From: DATARR01 sp044868005
GTDB taxonomy: Bacteria; Acidobacteriota; Thermoanaerobaculia; Multivoradales; UBA5704
Assembly (NCBI GenBank): GCA_044868005.1
Contig: JBIOVX010000229.1
Span: 15,055 to 79,054 of the forward strand
DNA: 64,000 nt
Reading direction: 5' to 3'
Below the pieces are notes generated by a model that was not told the origin of the DNA, made no database searches, and worked only from the letters and a program-made list of their open reading frames with translations. The position numbers were made by a program, and so were the translations under genes. Of the stretch, positions 8,870 through 18,205 are shown in pieces. Each line of letters opens with the position of its first letter. The stretch's first letter is position 1.

Positions 8870-9169
8870 CTAACCGCCGCCGGCTCCGCCGCTGGAGTTG
8901 CTCGATCCTCCGGGCCTGCAAACACCATCCGGATCGAGGGCGGTACAATTCTTTGCAGGGGATCCTGGGCTCGTCTCACGCCTGGCGGGCGGCGCCGGCT
9001 CCGACTGCACGAGGTGTACGAGTCTTTCCCCCAGGAAGTTTTCCACCCACCGCCAGAGATCGGCGGGACCGCCGAGAGGCCCCGCGTCGGCCCGGCCGGG
9101 GACGGCGAACGCCAAGGATAGGGCGAGAACCACCAGGACGCAGAGGCGCCGAATCATCCGCTGAGACAT
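8870..9169 (-). CDS. Small secreted protein, unknown function
   Basis: 99 residues with a classical signal peptide (RRLCVLVVLALSLAFAVPGRADA, cleavage near residue 28), a short WRWVENFLGERLVHLV amphipathic region, two cysteines and a Gly/Ser-rich tail. The ATG at 9169 is preceded by GAGGAGGGATGT, a strong ribosome binding site. It lies 67 bases upstream of the TPR gene and probably shares its transcript. No family recognised. The long upstream extension in the same frame (to 10054) is a shadow of the SDR gene. Confidence 0.6.
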   Translation of the reverse strand: MSQRMIRRLCVLVVLALSLAFAVPGRADAGPLGGPADLWRWVENFLGERLVHLVQSEPAPPARRETSPGSPAKNCTALDPDGVCRPGGSSNSSGGAGGG

Positions 9170-9396
9170 ACATCCCTCCTCGATGAAAGCCCGGACCGAC
9201 AGGGTCCGAAGCAAAACAGGGCAATTGCCAACCGCAACTACCGCTTCCCGGATACCACGTCTCGTAGAGCTAGCACGAATTCTCGCATAGAGACGTGTAA
9301 ATTGGAAGCCCCTTTTTTCTTCTGTAGAGGCGCATCTGGTGAGACGCGTGGAGGAAGACGGCCAGGCGGAGCTGCCCCACACGGTTCCTGGGTGGC

Positions 9397-10215
9397 TCAG
9401 CGCCCCTGCTCGATGGCCCGGCGGGCGAGGCGGTCCAACAAGCCTGGCGCCAGCAGCTTGAGCCACTGGCCGAGCTTGCCGCGGCGGGTCATCACCAGCT
9501 CGCGCCGGCGGTCGGCCGCGGCTTCGAGGATCAGGCGAGCGCAGGTCTCGGCGGTCATCACCTCGCCCTCGCGCACCGGGCTCGTGCCCAGGGGCTGGCC
9601 GTCGGCGCCGAAAGCCCGCTCGCGGATCTCCGTCGCCACGAAGTCGGGATAGACCATGGTCACCGTGACGCCGGAGCCGGCGAGCTCGATGCGCAGCGTG
9701 TCGAAGAAACCGGCCATCGCGTGCTTGCTGGCGGCGTAGGCGCTGCGGGTGGGCACGCCGGTCTTGCCGGTGAGGCTGGAGACGCCGACGAGGCGGCCGC
9801 GCGCGGCCTTGAGATGGGGCAGCGCATGCCAGGTGCAGTACACGCTCCCCAGATAGTTCACCCGCATGATCCGCTCGACGACGGAGAGATCGCGCAGCTC
9901 GTCGAAGCGGACCCACATGCTGATGCCGGCGTTGTTGATGAGGGTGTCGATGCCGCCGAGCTCCGCGGCCGCCCGGGCGACGAGGGCCGCGCACTGCGAC
10001 TCCTCCCCGACGTCGGCGGCAATGGCGACGGCGCGGGCGCCGCGCCTCCGGCACTCCTCCGCCACCGCCTCCAGGGCCTCCGCGTCCCGCGCGCCGAGGG
10101 CGAGCCGGGCCCCCTGATCGGCGAGCTGAAAAGCCATCTCCCGGCCGATGCCGCGGGAGGCGCCGGTCAGCACGACGGCGTTGCCGCGGAAGGGCTCTGC
10201 CTTCACGCCGCCCAT
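9397..10215 (-). CDS. Short-chain dehydrogenase/reductase (SDR)
   Basis: NAD(P)-dependent oxidoreductase of the classical SDR type, 272 residues. It has the cofactor motif TGASRGIG (17-24), the NNAG motif (in INNAGISMW), the catalytic serine in GVSSLTG, and the YAASK catalytic pair. A C-terminal extension of about 40 residues (KLGQWLKLLAPGLLDRLARR) may contact membranes. The substrate cannot be told from sequence. The ATG at 10215 overlaps the 3' end of the DinB-fold gene by 13 bases, so the two are co-transcribed. Confidence 0.88.
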   Translation of the reverse strand: MGGVKAEPFRGNAVVLTGASRGIGREMAFQLADQGARLALGARDAEALEAVAEECRRRGARAVAIAADVGEESQCAALVARAAAELGGIDTLINNAGISMWVRFDELRDLSVVERIMRVNYLGSVYCTWHALPHLKAARGRLVGVSSLTGKTGVPTRSAYAASKHAMAGFFDTLRIELAGSGVTVTMVYPDFVATEIRERAFGADGQPLGTSPVREGEVMTAETCARLILEAAADRRRELVMTRRGKLGQWLKLLAPGLLDRLARRAIEQGR

Positions 10216-10733
10216 CCCATGCGCTCGCGAAGGCCCGTCACGTGCGCCGTGTGGTGCCGGCCGTGCCAGGCGTAGATGCAGAGGAGCTGGTTGAGATTGA
10301 TCACGCCGTGATCGGGGTGATGGAGGGTCTTCTCGAAGTCCGCGGCGGCGAGCGAGCGCAGCAGCGCCACCCAGCGCCGGTGCAGGTTCTCCAGCAGGGC
10401 GAGCGAGACCTCCACCGGCACCGCGCGCGTGTCCGCCAGCTCGGCCCACAGCGCCTGGTCGTAGGTTTTGATGGACGGCTCGTGCTCCGTCAACGCCAGC
10501 TTGAAGCGGATGTAGGCGTTGAGATGGCTGTCCGGCACGTGGTGCGCGACCTGCCGGACGGTCCAGCCGCCGGGCCGGTACGGGGTGTCCAACTGCTCCG
10601 GGCTCAAATCCGCCACGGCGGCCCGCAGGCGCGCGGGCGTCTCCTCGATCTGATCGATCCTCTCGCGGCGCTGGCCATCGTCCAGCCGCGACTCCAGATG
10701 GGCCTTGCCGATCGGATACCGCAGGTCGTTCAT
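10203..10733 (-). CDS. DinB-fold metal-dependent protein (YfiT/BstA-like)
   Basis: 176 residues in the DinB/YfiT superfamily, four-helix-bundle enzymes that bind a divalent metal through three histidines; some transfer bacillithiol. The start LRYPIGKA, the GGWTVRQVAHHVPDSHLNAY segment (first histidine) and the late AWHGRHHTAHV segment (remaining histidines) are the family's hallmarks. ATG 10733 is preceded by AGAGGAG. The actual thiol cofactor and substrate in this organism are unknown. Confidence 0.85.
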   Translation of the reverse strand: MNDLRYPIGKAHLESRLDDGQRRERIDQIEETPARLRAAVADLSPEQLDTPYRPGGWTVRQVAHHVPDSHLNAYIRFKLALTEHEPSIKTYDQALWAELADTRAVPVEVSLALLENLHRRWVALLRSLAAADFEKTLHHPDHGVINLNQLLCIYAWHGRHHTAHVTGLRERMGWAA

Positions 10734-10839
10734 CGCCGCTTCTCCTCTGTAACGGCAGGAGCATAGCAGCGGCCGGGCCGTCATCCCGGGCGCGACTGGC
10801 GCAAGCCTTGCAGCACGAAGAGGAGCAAGGGGAACCGCC

Positions 10840-11022
10840 ATGAAAAGAGACGAGACCGAGGACAAGCCGGAGGACGCGAAGGACAAGGCCTTCCGCGGCA
10901 AGTGGCCCCTGCCCGAAGGGGCGCGGCCGGTGAAGCCGGGCGAATGCGATCGCGTCGACGAAGCCTCCAAGGAATCCTTCCCCGCCAGCGATCCGCCCGC
11001 CTTCACGCCGACGAGGGCCTGA
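10840..11022 (+). CDS. Small charged protein with DEASKESFPASDPPAF motif
   Basis: 60 residues, highly charged and hydrophilic. It ends in a motif (VDEASKESFPASDPPAF) that I have seen in many short uncharacterised bacterial proteins. An AAGGGG ribosome binding site precedes ATG 10840. It is divergent from the DinB-fold gene. No function is known to me. Confidence 0.6.
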   Translation: MKRDETEDKPEDAKDKAFRGKWPLPEGARPVKPGECDRVDEASKESFPASDPPAFTPTRA

Positions 11023-11142
11023 TCGCCGCTTGCGCAATCGCGCATTCCTTCCTATAATCGCGGTCAACTTTCGTAGGTTACCCGTCTGTATGGCCGCGCG
11101 AGACGCGGCTCTGGAAGAGTCTTCCGGGAAGGAGGAGTCGAG

Positions 11143-11586
11143 ATGCCGAATGCAGGACTGTTCAAGGGTCACCAGTGCGGCCGCCAGTTCACCGGTCTGG
11201 AGCTTCCCGACATCGTCCACCTGAAGATCCAGGGCCGCTGCACGCTCGAGGAGTGCCAGTTGATCAACCGCGCGCATCTCGAGTATGCCGAGGACGTTCC
11301 CTACTTCTTCTTTCTCATCGATCTTTCCGAGCTGGAGGATCTGCCCGCCGCCGTGCGCAAGGAAGCCTCGGAGACCGTCAAGCTCCTCCCCTTGCGGGGT
11401 ACCGTGGTGTGCAACGCTCCCCTGCGGGCCCGGGTCCTCGCCAAGCTGCTGCTCACCGCCGGCAATCTGGCCGCCAAGCTGATCGGCAAGAACCCCAGCA
11501 ATCCGGTGGTCTTCGCGGACAGTGATGCCGAAGGCCGGGCCTGGATCGAGAAGCGGCGGCAGAAGGTCTCCGAAGCCGCGGCGTAG
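11143..11586 (+). CDS. STAS/SpoIIAA-like domain protein
   Basis: 147 residues in an alpha/beta pattern that looks like a STAS or SpoIIAA-like fold: a first strand (IVHLKIQGRC), a helix, a strand FFFLIDLSEL, a helix with VRKEASETVKLLP, then VVCNAPLRARVLAKLLLTA. No phosphorylatable DS/DT signature of anti-sigma antagonists is present. GGAAGGAGGAG precedes ATG 11143. A regulatory or lipid-binding role is possible but unproven. Confidence 0.6.
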   Translation: MPNAGLFKGHQCGRQFTGLELPDIVHLKIQGRCTLEECQLINRAHLEYAEDVPYFFFLIDLSELEDLPAAVRKEASETVKLLPLRGTVVCNAPLRARVLAKLLLTAGNLAAKLIGKNPSNPVVFADSDAEGRAWIEKRRQKVSEAAA

Positions 11587-11617
11587 CCCTTTTCGCCCCT
11601 ACCCTCCGCATCCTTCT

Positions 11618-11651
11618 CTTCCCCTCCTCTCCCCCCGGAGAGGAGGGGAAG
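11618..11651. terminator. Perfect 15-bp hairpin after the STAS-like gene
   Basis: Left arm 11618-11632 (CTTCCCCTCCTCTCC) pairs perfectly with 11637-11651 across a CCCC loop, 32 bases after the stop at 11586. It could end the STAS-like transcript, but no T-run follows, so it may instead be a palindromic repeat. Confidence 0.5.
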
Positions 11652-11793
11652 TCGGCGAGATCCGGCGCGGCCTCTGTCTCGCTTCACCGGTGTTTCCTGC
11701 ACCTTTTGAGTAGGAACTCTCCCCGCTTCATGACGCACTCTCTCCGTTCGCTCAATTCTTTCCGGAAAAAATCCGGGAAAGGAGGAAAAAGAC

Positions 11794-13521
11794 GTGCGAC
11801 TCAAGATCCTGATTCTGTCCTTCGTGATTCTCGGGGCGGCTGTTGCCGCCTCGGCCCAGGAATGGCCGCAATGGGGACATGACCCGCAGCACACCGGCAG
11901 GGTCAACTTCCTGGGGCAGGTGGCGGCCCAGATCCTCGACGACGTCGTCTACGACCCGTTCGTTGAGGCGGAGAAGATCGACAGCGGTGAAGGCGTGCTG
12001 CTCGTCCACTACCAGGTGCCGCTGATCGATGGCAACAACATCTACATGGAGTTCAAGAGCGGCACGTTCACCGACGCGCAGCACTGGGAGACGCAGATCT
12101 GGAACGAGAAGCGCCTGCGCTGGCAGGGCAACCATCTGGTCGAGCAGTGGAGCTTCCAGAGCGACTGGGATCCGCCGCCCTTCGGCACCATCAAGAGCGG
12201 GCCCTTCTGGGAGCCGGTGTTTCACGCGGCGCTCGCCAACGGCGCCATCTACATCCCGGGAGCGGGCGGCACGGTCTTCAGGGTGAACAAGACCTCCGGC
12301 GCGCTCATCACGCGGATCAATCCGTTCGGCTCCTCCATCGATCCGGACATCTTCGTCGCCGGCCCGCTCACGGCCGACGCCTCCGGCAACATCTATTACA
12401 ACGCCATCAAGCTCCAGCACGGCAACAGCTGGAACCAGGACGCGGTGAATTCCTGGCTGGTGAAGATCGCGCCCAACAACTCGTCCCAGACCGCGACCTT
12501 CGCCTCGCTGAACCCGGGCGCACCGGCCGGCAACGACAAGTGCGTGGGCATCTTCAACATCAACCAGCTCCCCTGGCCGCCGACCCCCGACGCCGTGCCG
12601 CCGGACATCACCTGCGGCTCGCAGCGGCCGGGCATCAACGTGGCTCCCGCCGTCGCCCCGGACGGCACGATCTACACCGTCAGCGTCGCCCAGTTCTCCA
12701 CCCGCACCGCCTACCTGCTCGCGGTCAATCCCAACCTGACGCCGAAGTGGGCCGCCTCGATGCGCGACCGCTTCAACGACGGCTGCGACGACGAGATACC
12801 GCCGAGCGGCACGCCGGGCGGCTGCCGGGCCGGGGCCACCCCGGGCGTCGATCCGGCGCAGAACCGGCCGGGCGCCGGGCGCGTGCTGGACGACGGCACC
12901 TCCTCGCCGGTGGTGGCGCCGGACGGCAGCGTCTTCTACGGCGCCTACACGCGCTACAACTACGCCCAGGGCCACATGATGCACTTCAGCTCCACCGGCG
13001 CGTACCTGAACGGCTACCACTTCGGCTGGGACGTCACGCCGGGCATCTGGCCCCACGGCGGCACCTACTCGGTGATCACCAAGGACAACCAGTACGGCGA
13101 GGAGATCGGCTCCTACTGCAACGACCCGGTGATCTGCCCCGACGACCGCAACATCAACGATCCCTCGTACCCGGAGGCCTACTACATCACCAGCCTGAGC
13201 CCCAGCCTGACGCCGGAGTGGAAGTGGCAGAACACCAACCCGTTGAGCTGCACCCGCAACCCGAACGGCAGCATCACCTGCGTCAACGACCATCCGCACG
13301 GCTTCGAGTGGTGCGTCAATGCGCCGGCCATCGACAGCGGCGGCAACATCTACAACAACAGCGAGGATGGCAACATCTACGTCATCCGCGCCGACGGCAC
13401 GCTGCGCGAGAGCCTCTTCCTCGACACCGCCCTCGGCGCCGCCTACACGCCGATCTCGATCATGGCCGACGGCAAGGTCCTCGCTCAGAACAACGGGCAT
13501 CTGTTCGTGGTTGGCCAGTAG
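11794..13521 (+). CDS. Secreted PQQ-like beta-propeller protein
   Basis: 575 residues with a signal peptide (LKILILSFVILGAAVAASAQ) followed by the mature EWPQWGHDPQHTG, a start typical of PQQ-like propellers. Repeats of the type APAVAPDGTIYTVS, SPVVAPDGSVFYGA, APAIDSGGNIYNNSEDGNIYVIRADG are spread along the chain, each marking a blade. No cofactor-binding residues or enzyme motif were recognised. The GTG at 11794 has AAAGGAGG upstream. Predicted periplasmic or exported; ligand unknown. Confidence 0.75.
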   Translation: MRLKILILSFVILGAAVAASAQEWPQWGHDPQHTGRVNFLGQVAAQILDDVVYDPFVEAEKIDSGEGVLLVHYQVPLIDGNNIYMEFKSGTFTDAQHWETQIWNEKRLRWQGNHLVEQWSFQSDWDPPPFGTIKSGPFWEPVFHAALANGAIYIPGAGGTVFRVNKTSGALITRINPFGSSIDPDIFVAGPLTADASGNIYYNAIKLQHGNSWNQDAVNSWLVKIAPNNSSQTATFASLNPGAPAGNDKCVGIFNINQLPWPPTPDAVPPDITCGSQRPGINVAPAVAPDGTIYTVSVAQFSTRTAYLLAVNPNLTPKWAASMRDRFNDGCDDEIPPSGTPGGCRAGATPGVDPAQNRPGAGRVLDDGTSSPVVAPDGSVFYGAYTRYNYAQGHMMHFSSTGAYLNGYHFGWDVTPGIWPHGGTYSVITKDNQYGEEIGSYCNDPVICPDDRNINDPSYPEAYYITSLSPSLTPEWKWQNTNPLSCTRNPNGSITCVNDHPHGFEWCVNAPAIDSGGNIYNNSEDGNIYVIRADGTLRESLFLDTALGAAYTPISIMADGKVLAQNNGHLFVVGQ

Positions 13522-13538
13522 TCGCGGCCATAACAAGA

Positions 13539-13562
13539 AAGGAGCGGCGCGCGCCGCTCCTT
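13539..13562. terminator. Bidirectional hairpin between convergent genes
   Basis: AAGGAGCGGCGC pairs perfectly with GCGCCGCTCCTT with no loop bases left over, followed by TTCCCCTTCC. It lies between the stops at 13521 and 13614, the right place to end both transcripts. Confidence 0.7.
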
Positions 13563-13613
13563 CCCCTTCCAGGCACCCTCCTCAGGCGCCTGGCCCGGTA
13601 TGGCTTTCTCCCG

Positions 13614-14342
13614 TCACTGGGTGACGGTGAGAGTGCCCAGATCGTTGTAGTGGTATTCGCCGATCTCGTCCCAGTATCCCGCGTGCACAGACCAGGTGCC
13701 CGGGCCGATCTGCTGCTGCGAGGGGAGGAAGTTGAACTGGTTGGCCACACAGTTGCCGCCCGCGGTGATCCTGAGCACCCGCAGGGACGGCAGGAAGTCC
13801 GTCTCGAAGTAGAAGTCGACCCGCGTGTACGGCCGGGCGACCGCGGCGATGAACATCTGCTGGTTCTGCCCGACGGTCGAGGGACCGAACCAGGGGTGCG
13901 CGGGCTGCCCGCAGCTCACGGGATAGATCGGTGCTGGCGTCGAGGCGGGCACGATACTGAGCGGGTCGAGGAAAACGGCCGACCCCGTTCCCGAGGAGCC
14001 CGTGTAGGTCTGTGCGAAAACGGACCAGTCGCCCTTCTTGAAGTTCGAGGTGTCGACGTATTCCTGATTCACGACGCAGTTGCCGTTGCCGCTGCCGGTC
14101 ATGTACCGCTTGACGATGGTCGGGAACGCCGTCTGGTGGATGAAGTTGAAGATCAGGAAGGTGCCGGAGCCGACGCCGGTCCCCGTCACCAGGAACTCAT
14201 AACCCTTCTCCACCGTCGTCGGCTGGAACCAGGGATTCACAGGCCCGCAGGCGGCCTGCGAGGCGGCGGGTGCGAGCACCGTCAGAACGAGGAAAAGGGT
14301 GGCGGCGACACAGGTGAGAGAGCGCTGCATGAGCTTGGGCAT
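13614..14342 (-). CDS. Secreted protein with a duplicated domain, unknown function
   Basis: 242 residues: a signal peptide (about 1-31, ending ASQA), then two similar halves. Half one starts CGPVNPWFQPTTVEKGYEFLV, half two CGQPAHPWFGPSTVGQNQQMF. Both later carry a GNCVxNQ motif (GNCVVNQEY, GNCVANQFN) and a GxWSV motif (GDWSVFAQ, GTWSVHAG). Cysteines recur at the same places in each half, suggesting a disulfide in each. I recognise no family. GGAAAGGAGTCTCC precedes ATG 14342. Confidence 0.65.
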   Translation of the reverse strand: MPKLMQRSLTCVAATLFLVLTVLAPAASQAACGPVNPWFQPTTVEKGYEFLVTGTGVGSGTFLIFNFIHQTAFPTIVKRYMTGSGNGNCVVNQEYVDTSNFKKGDWSVFAQTYTGSSGTGSAVFLDPLSIVPASTPAPIYPVSCGQPAHPWFGPSTVGQNQQMFIAAVARPYTRVDFYFETDFLPSLRVLRITAGGNCVANQFNFLPSQQQIGPGTWSVHAGYWDEIGEYHYNDLGTLTVTQ

Positions 14343-14456
14343 GGAGACTCCTTTCCAAGGTTAAAGATCCTTTTGCAGAATGACCTCCGCCGGCAGCCGG
14401 GATCTCGGCGGTGCGTCTGATGGAAACGATGGAGGGAGAGGCTGCGTATTACCATC

Positions 14457-17246
14457 GTGGTCACATTGAGTGCGAAGTCTCTGGCGCTGTGCGCCGTGCT
14501 GGCGCTCCTCGCCGTTGCCGGCGCTCTCCTCGCCGGCTCCGGTTCCTACGAGCCGGAGTCGGCGGTGAGCGGCCTCCTGGAGGAGGGGGACCGCCTCTTC
14601 CGCGCCGGGGAAAGCGACCGGGCGCTGGCGATCTATCGGCGCGCCTTGGCGCAGGCGGGCCCGGCGCGGGCCGAGGCCGTCCACGGCCACATTCATTTCG
14701 CCGAAGGGATCCTGGCGGCGCGCCGGGAGGAGCTGGACCGGTCAGCCGGTCTCTTCGAGCAGGCGCTCGCCGAGGCCCGGCGCGGCGGGGACCGGAAGCT
14801 CGAGGGCCGGTCCCTGCATGCCCGCGGCAACATCGCCCTGCGGCAGAACGAGCTCCCCCGCGCACGGGAGCTGTACGAAGCTTCCCTGCGGATCGGCAAG
14901 GAGATCCAGGATCCGGCCGTCCTGATGCTCTCCTACCAGGGCCTGGGCGACGTCGCGTCCGAGCTCGGCCGCAACGGCGAGGCGCTGGGGTTTTACCAGG
15001 AGGCGCTGGCGCGGGCCCGCCGCGCGTCCAACCGCAAGCTCGTCGAGGGACTGCTGAACGCCATCGGTACCATCTACCTGGAGTGGGCCGACTACGGCAG
15101 GGCCCTGCAGTATTTCCAGGAGGCGCTGCGGACCGGCACGGACGACCGCTCCGAGCAGGGCTACCTGTTGAACAACCTCGGGATCGTCTACGGCAGCCAG
15201 GGCAATTCCGACCTCGGGCTGGAATACTTCCAGCGCTCGCTGCGCATCGCGGAGGCGGAGGGGGACGCCTACGGGCGCATGCGCGTGCTCAACAACATCG
15301 GCGCGTTCCACGAGGTCGAAGGCCACCACGAACAGGCCCGCGAGTACTTCTCCCGCGCCTTGCGGCTGGCCGAGGAGGTGGACGACCGCAGCTCGATGAT
15401 CGGCCATTGGCACAGCCTGGGCTCGGTCCATGAGGCGCAGGGGCGCAACGCTCCCGCGCGCCAAGCCTACCGGAAGAGCCTGGAGCTGGCGGAGGCTCTC
15501 GGCGAAAGACATCTCGTCGCGCAGGCGCTCGAATCCCTGGGCCGGATCGAGCTCGTCGAGGGCGCTCCGCGACAGGCGCTCGCGCTGGCCGATCGGGCCG
15601 CCGCCGCGGCCGCCGAGACCGGCAGCCGGGAGGTCTTCTGGCGGGCCCGCACCCTGGCCGGCCGCGCACTCCACGCTCTGGGGCGCGATGAGGTCGCCCG
15701 CCTCGCCCTGGCTGAGGCCGTGGCGACCCTCGAGCAGATGCGCGGCGGCGTGTCGGGGGGAGAGCTCGGGCGCGAGGCTTTCTTCGAGGGAAGGCTCGCG
15801 CCCTACCAGAGGCTGGTCGAGCTGGCCGCCGACCGGGGGGAGGCAACCCAGGCCCTCGCCGAGGCGGAGCGCGCCAAGGGCCGCGTCCTGCGGGAGGTCC
15901 TGCGCGGAGGCCGGGTGGACCTCGCCTCCCGGTTGACGCCCCAAGAACGCGTCACCGAGCAGCGGCTGCGTGACCGTCTCGCTGCTCTCAACGCCGAGGT
16001 CTTCCTCGCCGGCTCGCGGACGCCCGCCGCCCTGCGGGACCTCGACCGGCGCCGGCACAAGGCCCGCCGCGAGCTCGAAGCCTTCAACACCAACCTCTAT
16101 GCCTCGCGGCCGGACCTGCGGACGCGCCGCGCCGACTTTCCCGCCTGGACTCCTCAAGCCGCCGGGGAGCTGCTGGCTGGAGGCGGCACCGCGCTGATCG
16201 AGTACGCGGTCCTGCCGGAGATGACCTATCTGTTCACGGTGACGACGGAGGGCCAGGGGGGCTCTCCCGTGGTGCGCCTCCACCGGCTGCCGGTGGGCCG
16301 GGAGGCGCTGAGACGCGAAGTAGAGGCGTTCCGCGGCAAGCTCGCCGCCCGGGACCTCGAGTTCCGTGGTCCGGCCCGCCGTCTCTACGATCTCCTGCTC
16401 GCTCCAGCGGCATCCGAGCTCCGCGGCCGGCGGACGCTCTGCATCGTGCCCGACGGACCGTTGTGGGACCTTCCCTTCCAGGCCCTCCAGCCGGACGGCT
16501 CGAGCGTCCTGATGGAGCGCTACGCTCTCTACTACGCGCCGTCGTTGAGCTTCCTCTCCGAGCTGGCGGCGCGGGAGCTCCGCCGGACTTCCCGGGCCGC
16601 CACCCTGCTCGCCGTCGGCGATCCCACTCCGGGAGGCGCGGTACAGACGGCCCTGACGGACAGCCGCCGCGCCGGGCTCGCGCGGCTGCCGGAGGCGGAG
16701 CGGGAGGTCCGGTCCCTGGCCCGCCTCTACGGCCCCGGCCGGAGCGCCGTCTATCTCGCGGCGCTCGCTTCGGAGGAGCGGGTGAAGGCCGCGGCCGCCA
16801 ACTACCGCGTGCTCCACTTCGCGACCCATGCCCTGCTGGATGACCGCAACCCGATGTACTCCAGCCTCGTCCTCTCGCCGGCGCGGCCGGGAGCGGGAGA
16901 TGACGGGTTGCTCGAGGCGTGGGAGCTCTTCGATCTTCGCCTCGACGCCGACCTGGTCGTCCTCTCGGCCTGCCAGACGGCCCGCGGCCGGCCGCGGGCC
17001 GGAGAGGGAATGATCGGCATGAGCTGGGCGCTCGCCGCGGCCGGCAGTCCGGCGACCCTCGCCAGCCAGTGGGAGGTGGACTCCGCCAGCACCGGCCGGC
17101 TCATGGTCGAGTTCCACCGCGGATGGCTGGCGGGTCTGGACAAGGCCGAGGCGCTGCGGCGGGCGGCGCTCGCCGTGCGCGCCGAGGAGCGCTACCGCCA
17201 TCCCTTCTACTGGGGGGCGTTCGTGCTCGTGGGCGAAGCGGACTGA
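14457..17246 (+). CDS. TPR-repeat protein with C-terminal CHAT protease-like domain
   Basis: 929 residues. A hydrophobic N-terminus (about 6-27) is a signal peptide or anchor. About nine TPR units fill residues 40-400 (for example LLNNLGIVYGSQGNSDLGLEYFQ). The C-terminal ~330 residues are a CHAT domain of the caspase/separase clan, with candidate catalytic His791 in LHFATHA and Cys839 in VVLSACQTA. CHAT proteins cleave partner proteins, and some act in immunity (Craspase). The GTG at 14457 is the start reading into the hydrophobic segment. Its 3' end overlaps the convergent anti-sigma gene by 40 bases. The substrate is unknown. Confidence 0.85.
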   Translation: MVTLSAKSLALCAVLALLAVAGALLAGSGSYEPESAVSGLLEEGDRLFRAGESDRALAIYRRALAQAGPARAEAVHGHIHFAEGILAARREELDRSAGLFEQALAEARRGGDRKLEGRSLHARGNIALRQNELPRARELYEASLRIGKEIQDPAVLMLSYQGLGDVASELGRNGEALGFYQEALARARRASNRKLVEGLLNAIGTIYLEWADYGRALQYFQEALRTGTDDRSEQGYLLNNLGIVYGSQGNSDLGLEYFQRSLRIAEAEGDAYGRMRVLNNIGAFHEVEGHHEQAREYFSRALRLAEEVDDRSSMIGHWHSLGSVHEAQGRNAPARQAYRKSLELAEALGERHLVAQALESLGRIELVEGAPRQALALADRAAAAAAETGSREVFWRARTLAGRALHALGRDEVARLALAEAVATLEQMRGGVSGGELGREAFFEGRLAPYQRLVELAADRGEATQALAEAERAKGRVLREVLRGGRVDLASRLTPQERVTEQRLRDRLAALNAEVFLAGSRTPAALRDLDRRRHKARRELEAFNTNLYASRPDLRTRRADFPAWTPQAAGELLAGGGTALIEYAVLPEMTYLFTVTTEGQGGSPVVRLHRLPVGREALRREVEAFRGKLAARDLEFRGPARRLYDLLLAPAASELRGRRTLCIVPDGPLWDLPFQALQPDGSSVLMERYALYYAPSLSFLSELAARELRRTSRAATLLAVGDPTPGGAVQTALTDSRRAGLARLPEAEREVRSLARLYGPGRSAVYLAALASEERVKAAAANYRVLHFATHALLDDRNPMYSSLVLSPARPGAGDDGLLEAWELFDLRLDADLVVLSACQTARGRPRAGEGMIGMSWALAAAGSPATLASQWEVDSASTGRLMVEFHRGWLAGLDKAEALRRAALAVRAEERYRHPFYWGAFVLVGEAD

Positions 17247-18199
17247 GGCGGCGACGGCCGCGGCCGCCAGGAGCGGACTGTCGCGAGCAGCTCCCGCGGC
17301 GCTTCGGCTCCCGGGTTTTCGCGGGCGGCGGCGCTCAGCTCGCGCTCGGCGTCGTCGAGCAGGCCGGCGCGGGCGTAGAGGAGGCCCAGGGCCAGGTGCG
17401 AGCTGCCGGTCTGCCGGGTGGCGCGCTCGATCTCCGCGGCGCGGTCCGCCGCGAGCACCCGGAAGAGCGCCTGCGGCGAGCCCGGGCCGGGAGCGGTCAG
17501 TTCCTGGCCCCGGCGGCGAGCCTTCACCTGCCAGACGTAGACGGCCCCGGCCGGCAACGGGCGGGCCGGCCGCCACTCCGTAATCGGCAGCGGACCGCTG
17601 TCCGCCAGCGGATTGAAGTCCCGGTCGAACACCGTCACCCGATAGAGCTCCGCGCCCGATAGGGGCGACCAGCGAAAGGTGGGGCGCCCATCACGCACAG
17701 CGGTGGCGAGCGGCGAGAGAGGCTTGAGCTGCGGCGCAGACGCAGGGCCGCGGAGCACCGCGCCGTTGGTCAGGAGATCCGCGATCTCCAGAGGCCTTGG
17801 GAGCCGTTCCGGTCTCCCTTCCGCGATCCGCCGCACCTCGGTGCGCAGGGCCCCGACCTCGCGGCGCAGGATCGCGAGCCAGACGATCAGACCGGCGACG
17901 CAGAGCAGGAGCGCCGCCCAGAGCGCGAGCACCGCCGGCCGGGCTCGCCGCCAGGAGCGCGCCCGCCGGCCCCCGGCCTCGTCCACCAGCGCGCCGAGGT
18001 CCAGTCCTACCGAGCGCCGCGGCTCCTCGGGCAACCCTTCCCAGGCGGCGAACGCTCCCGAGAGCGGCTCGCCCGCGGCGAGGCGCAGGCGGCAGTCCAG
18101 GCAGCCGGCGAGGTGGTCGTCGACTTCCAGCAACTCGCCGGGAGGCAGGGAGCGGCGCCGGTACTCCTCGACCTGCCGCTCGGTGAGATGGGTCGGCAT
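17207..18199 (-). CDS. Membrane anti-sigma factor with zinc-finger head and TPR tail
   Basis: 330 residues. The N-terminal zf-HC2-like region has HLAGCLDCRLRL (His-x3-Cys-x2-Cys), the zinc-binding anti-sigma signature. One membrane helix follows (about 87-108, AVLALWAALLLCVAGLIVWLAI), then an Ig-like segment (FRWSPLSGAELYRVTVFDRD) and a TPR-like C-terminus (LALGLLYARAGLLDDAERELSAAA). The start is 6 bases after the sigma gene stop, so it is very likely the cognate anti-sigma factor, with its periplasmic part as sensor. Confidence 0.78.
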   Translation of the reverse strand: MPTHLTERQVEEYRRRSLPPGELLEVDDHLAGCLDCRLRLAAGEPLSGAFAAWEGLPEEPRRSVGLDLGALVDEAGGRRARSWRRARPAVLALWAALLLCVAGLIVWLAILRREVGALRTEVRRIAEGRPERLPRPLEIADLLTNGAVLRGPASAPQLKPLSPLATAVRDGRPTFRWSPLSGAELYRVTVFDRDFNPLADSGPLPITEWRPARPLPAGAVYVWQVKARRRGQELTAPGPGSPQALFRVLAADRAAEIERATRQTGSSHLALGLLYARAGLLDDAERELSAAARENPGAEAPRELLATVRSWRPRPSPPQSASPTSTNAPQ

Positions 18200-18205
18200 G
18201 GCGGT

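Noticed and set aside
9170..10054. Upstream extension of the small secreted gene (394 residues)
   Set aside because: Overlaps the SDR gene in another frame and has Arg-rich shadow composition; the signal peptide begins at 9169.
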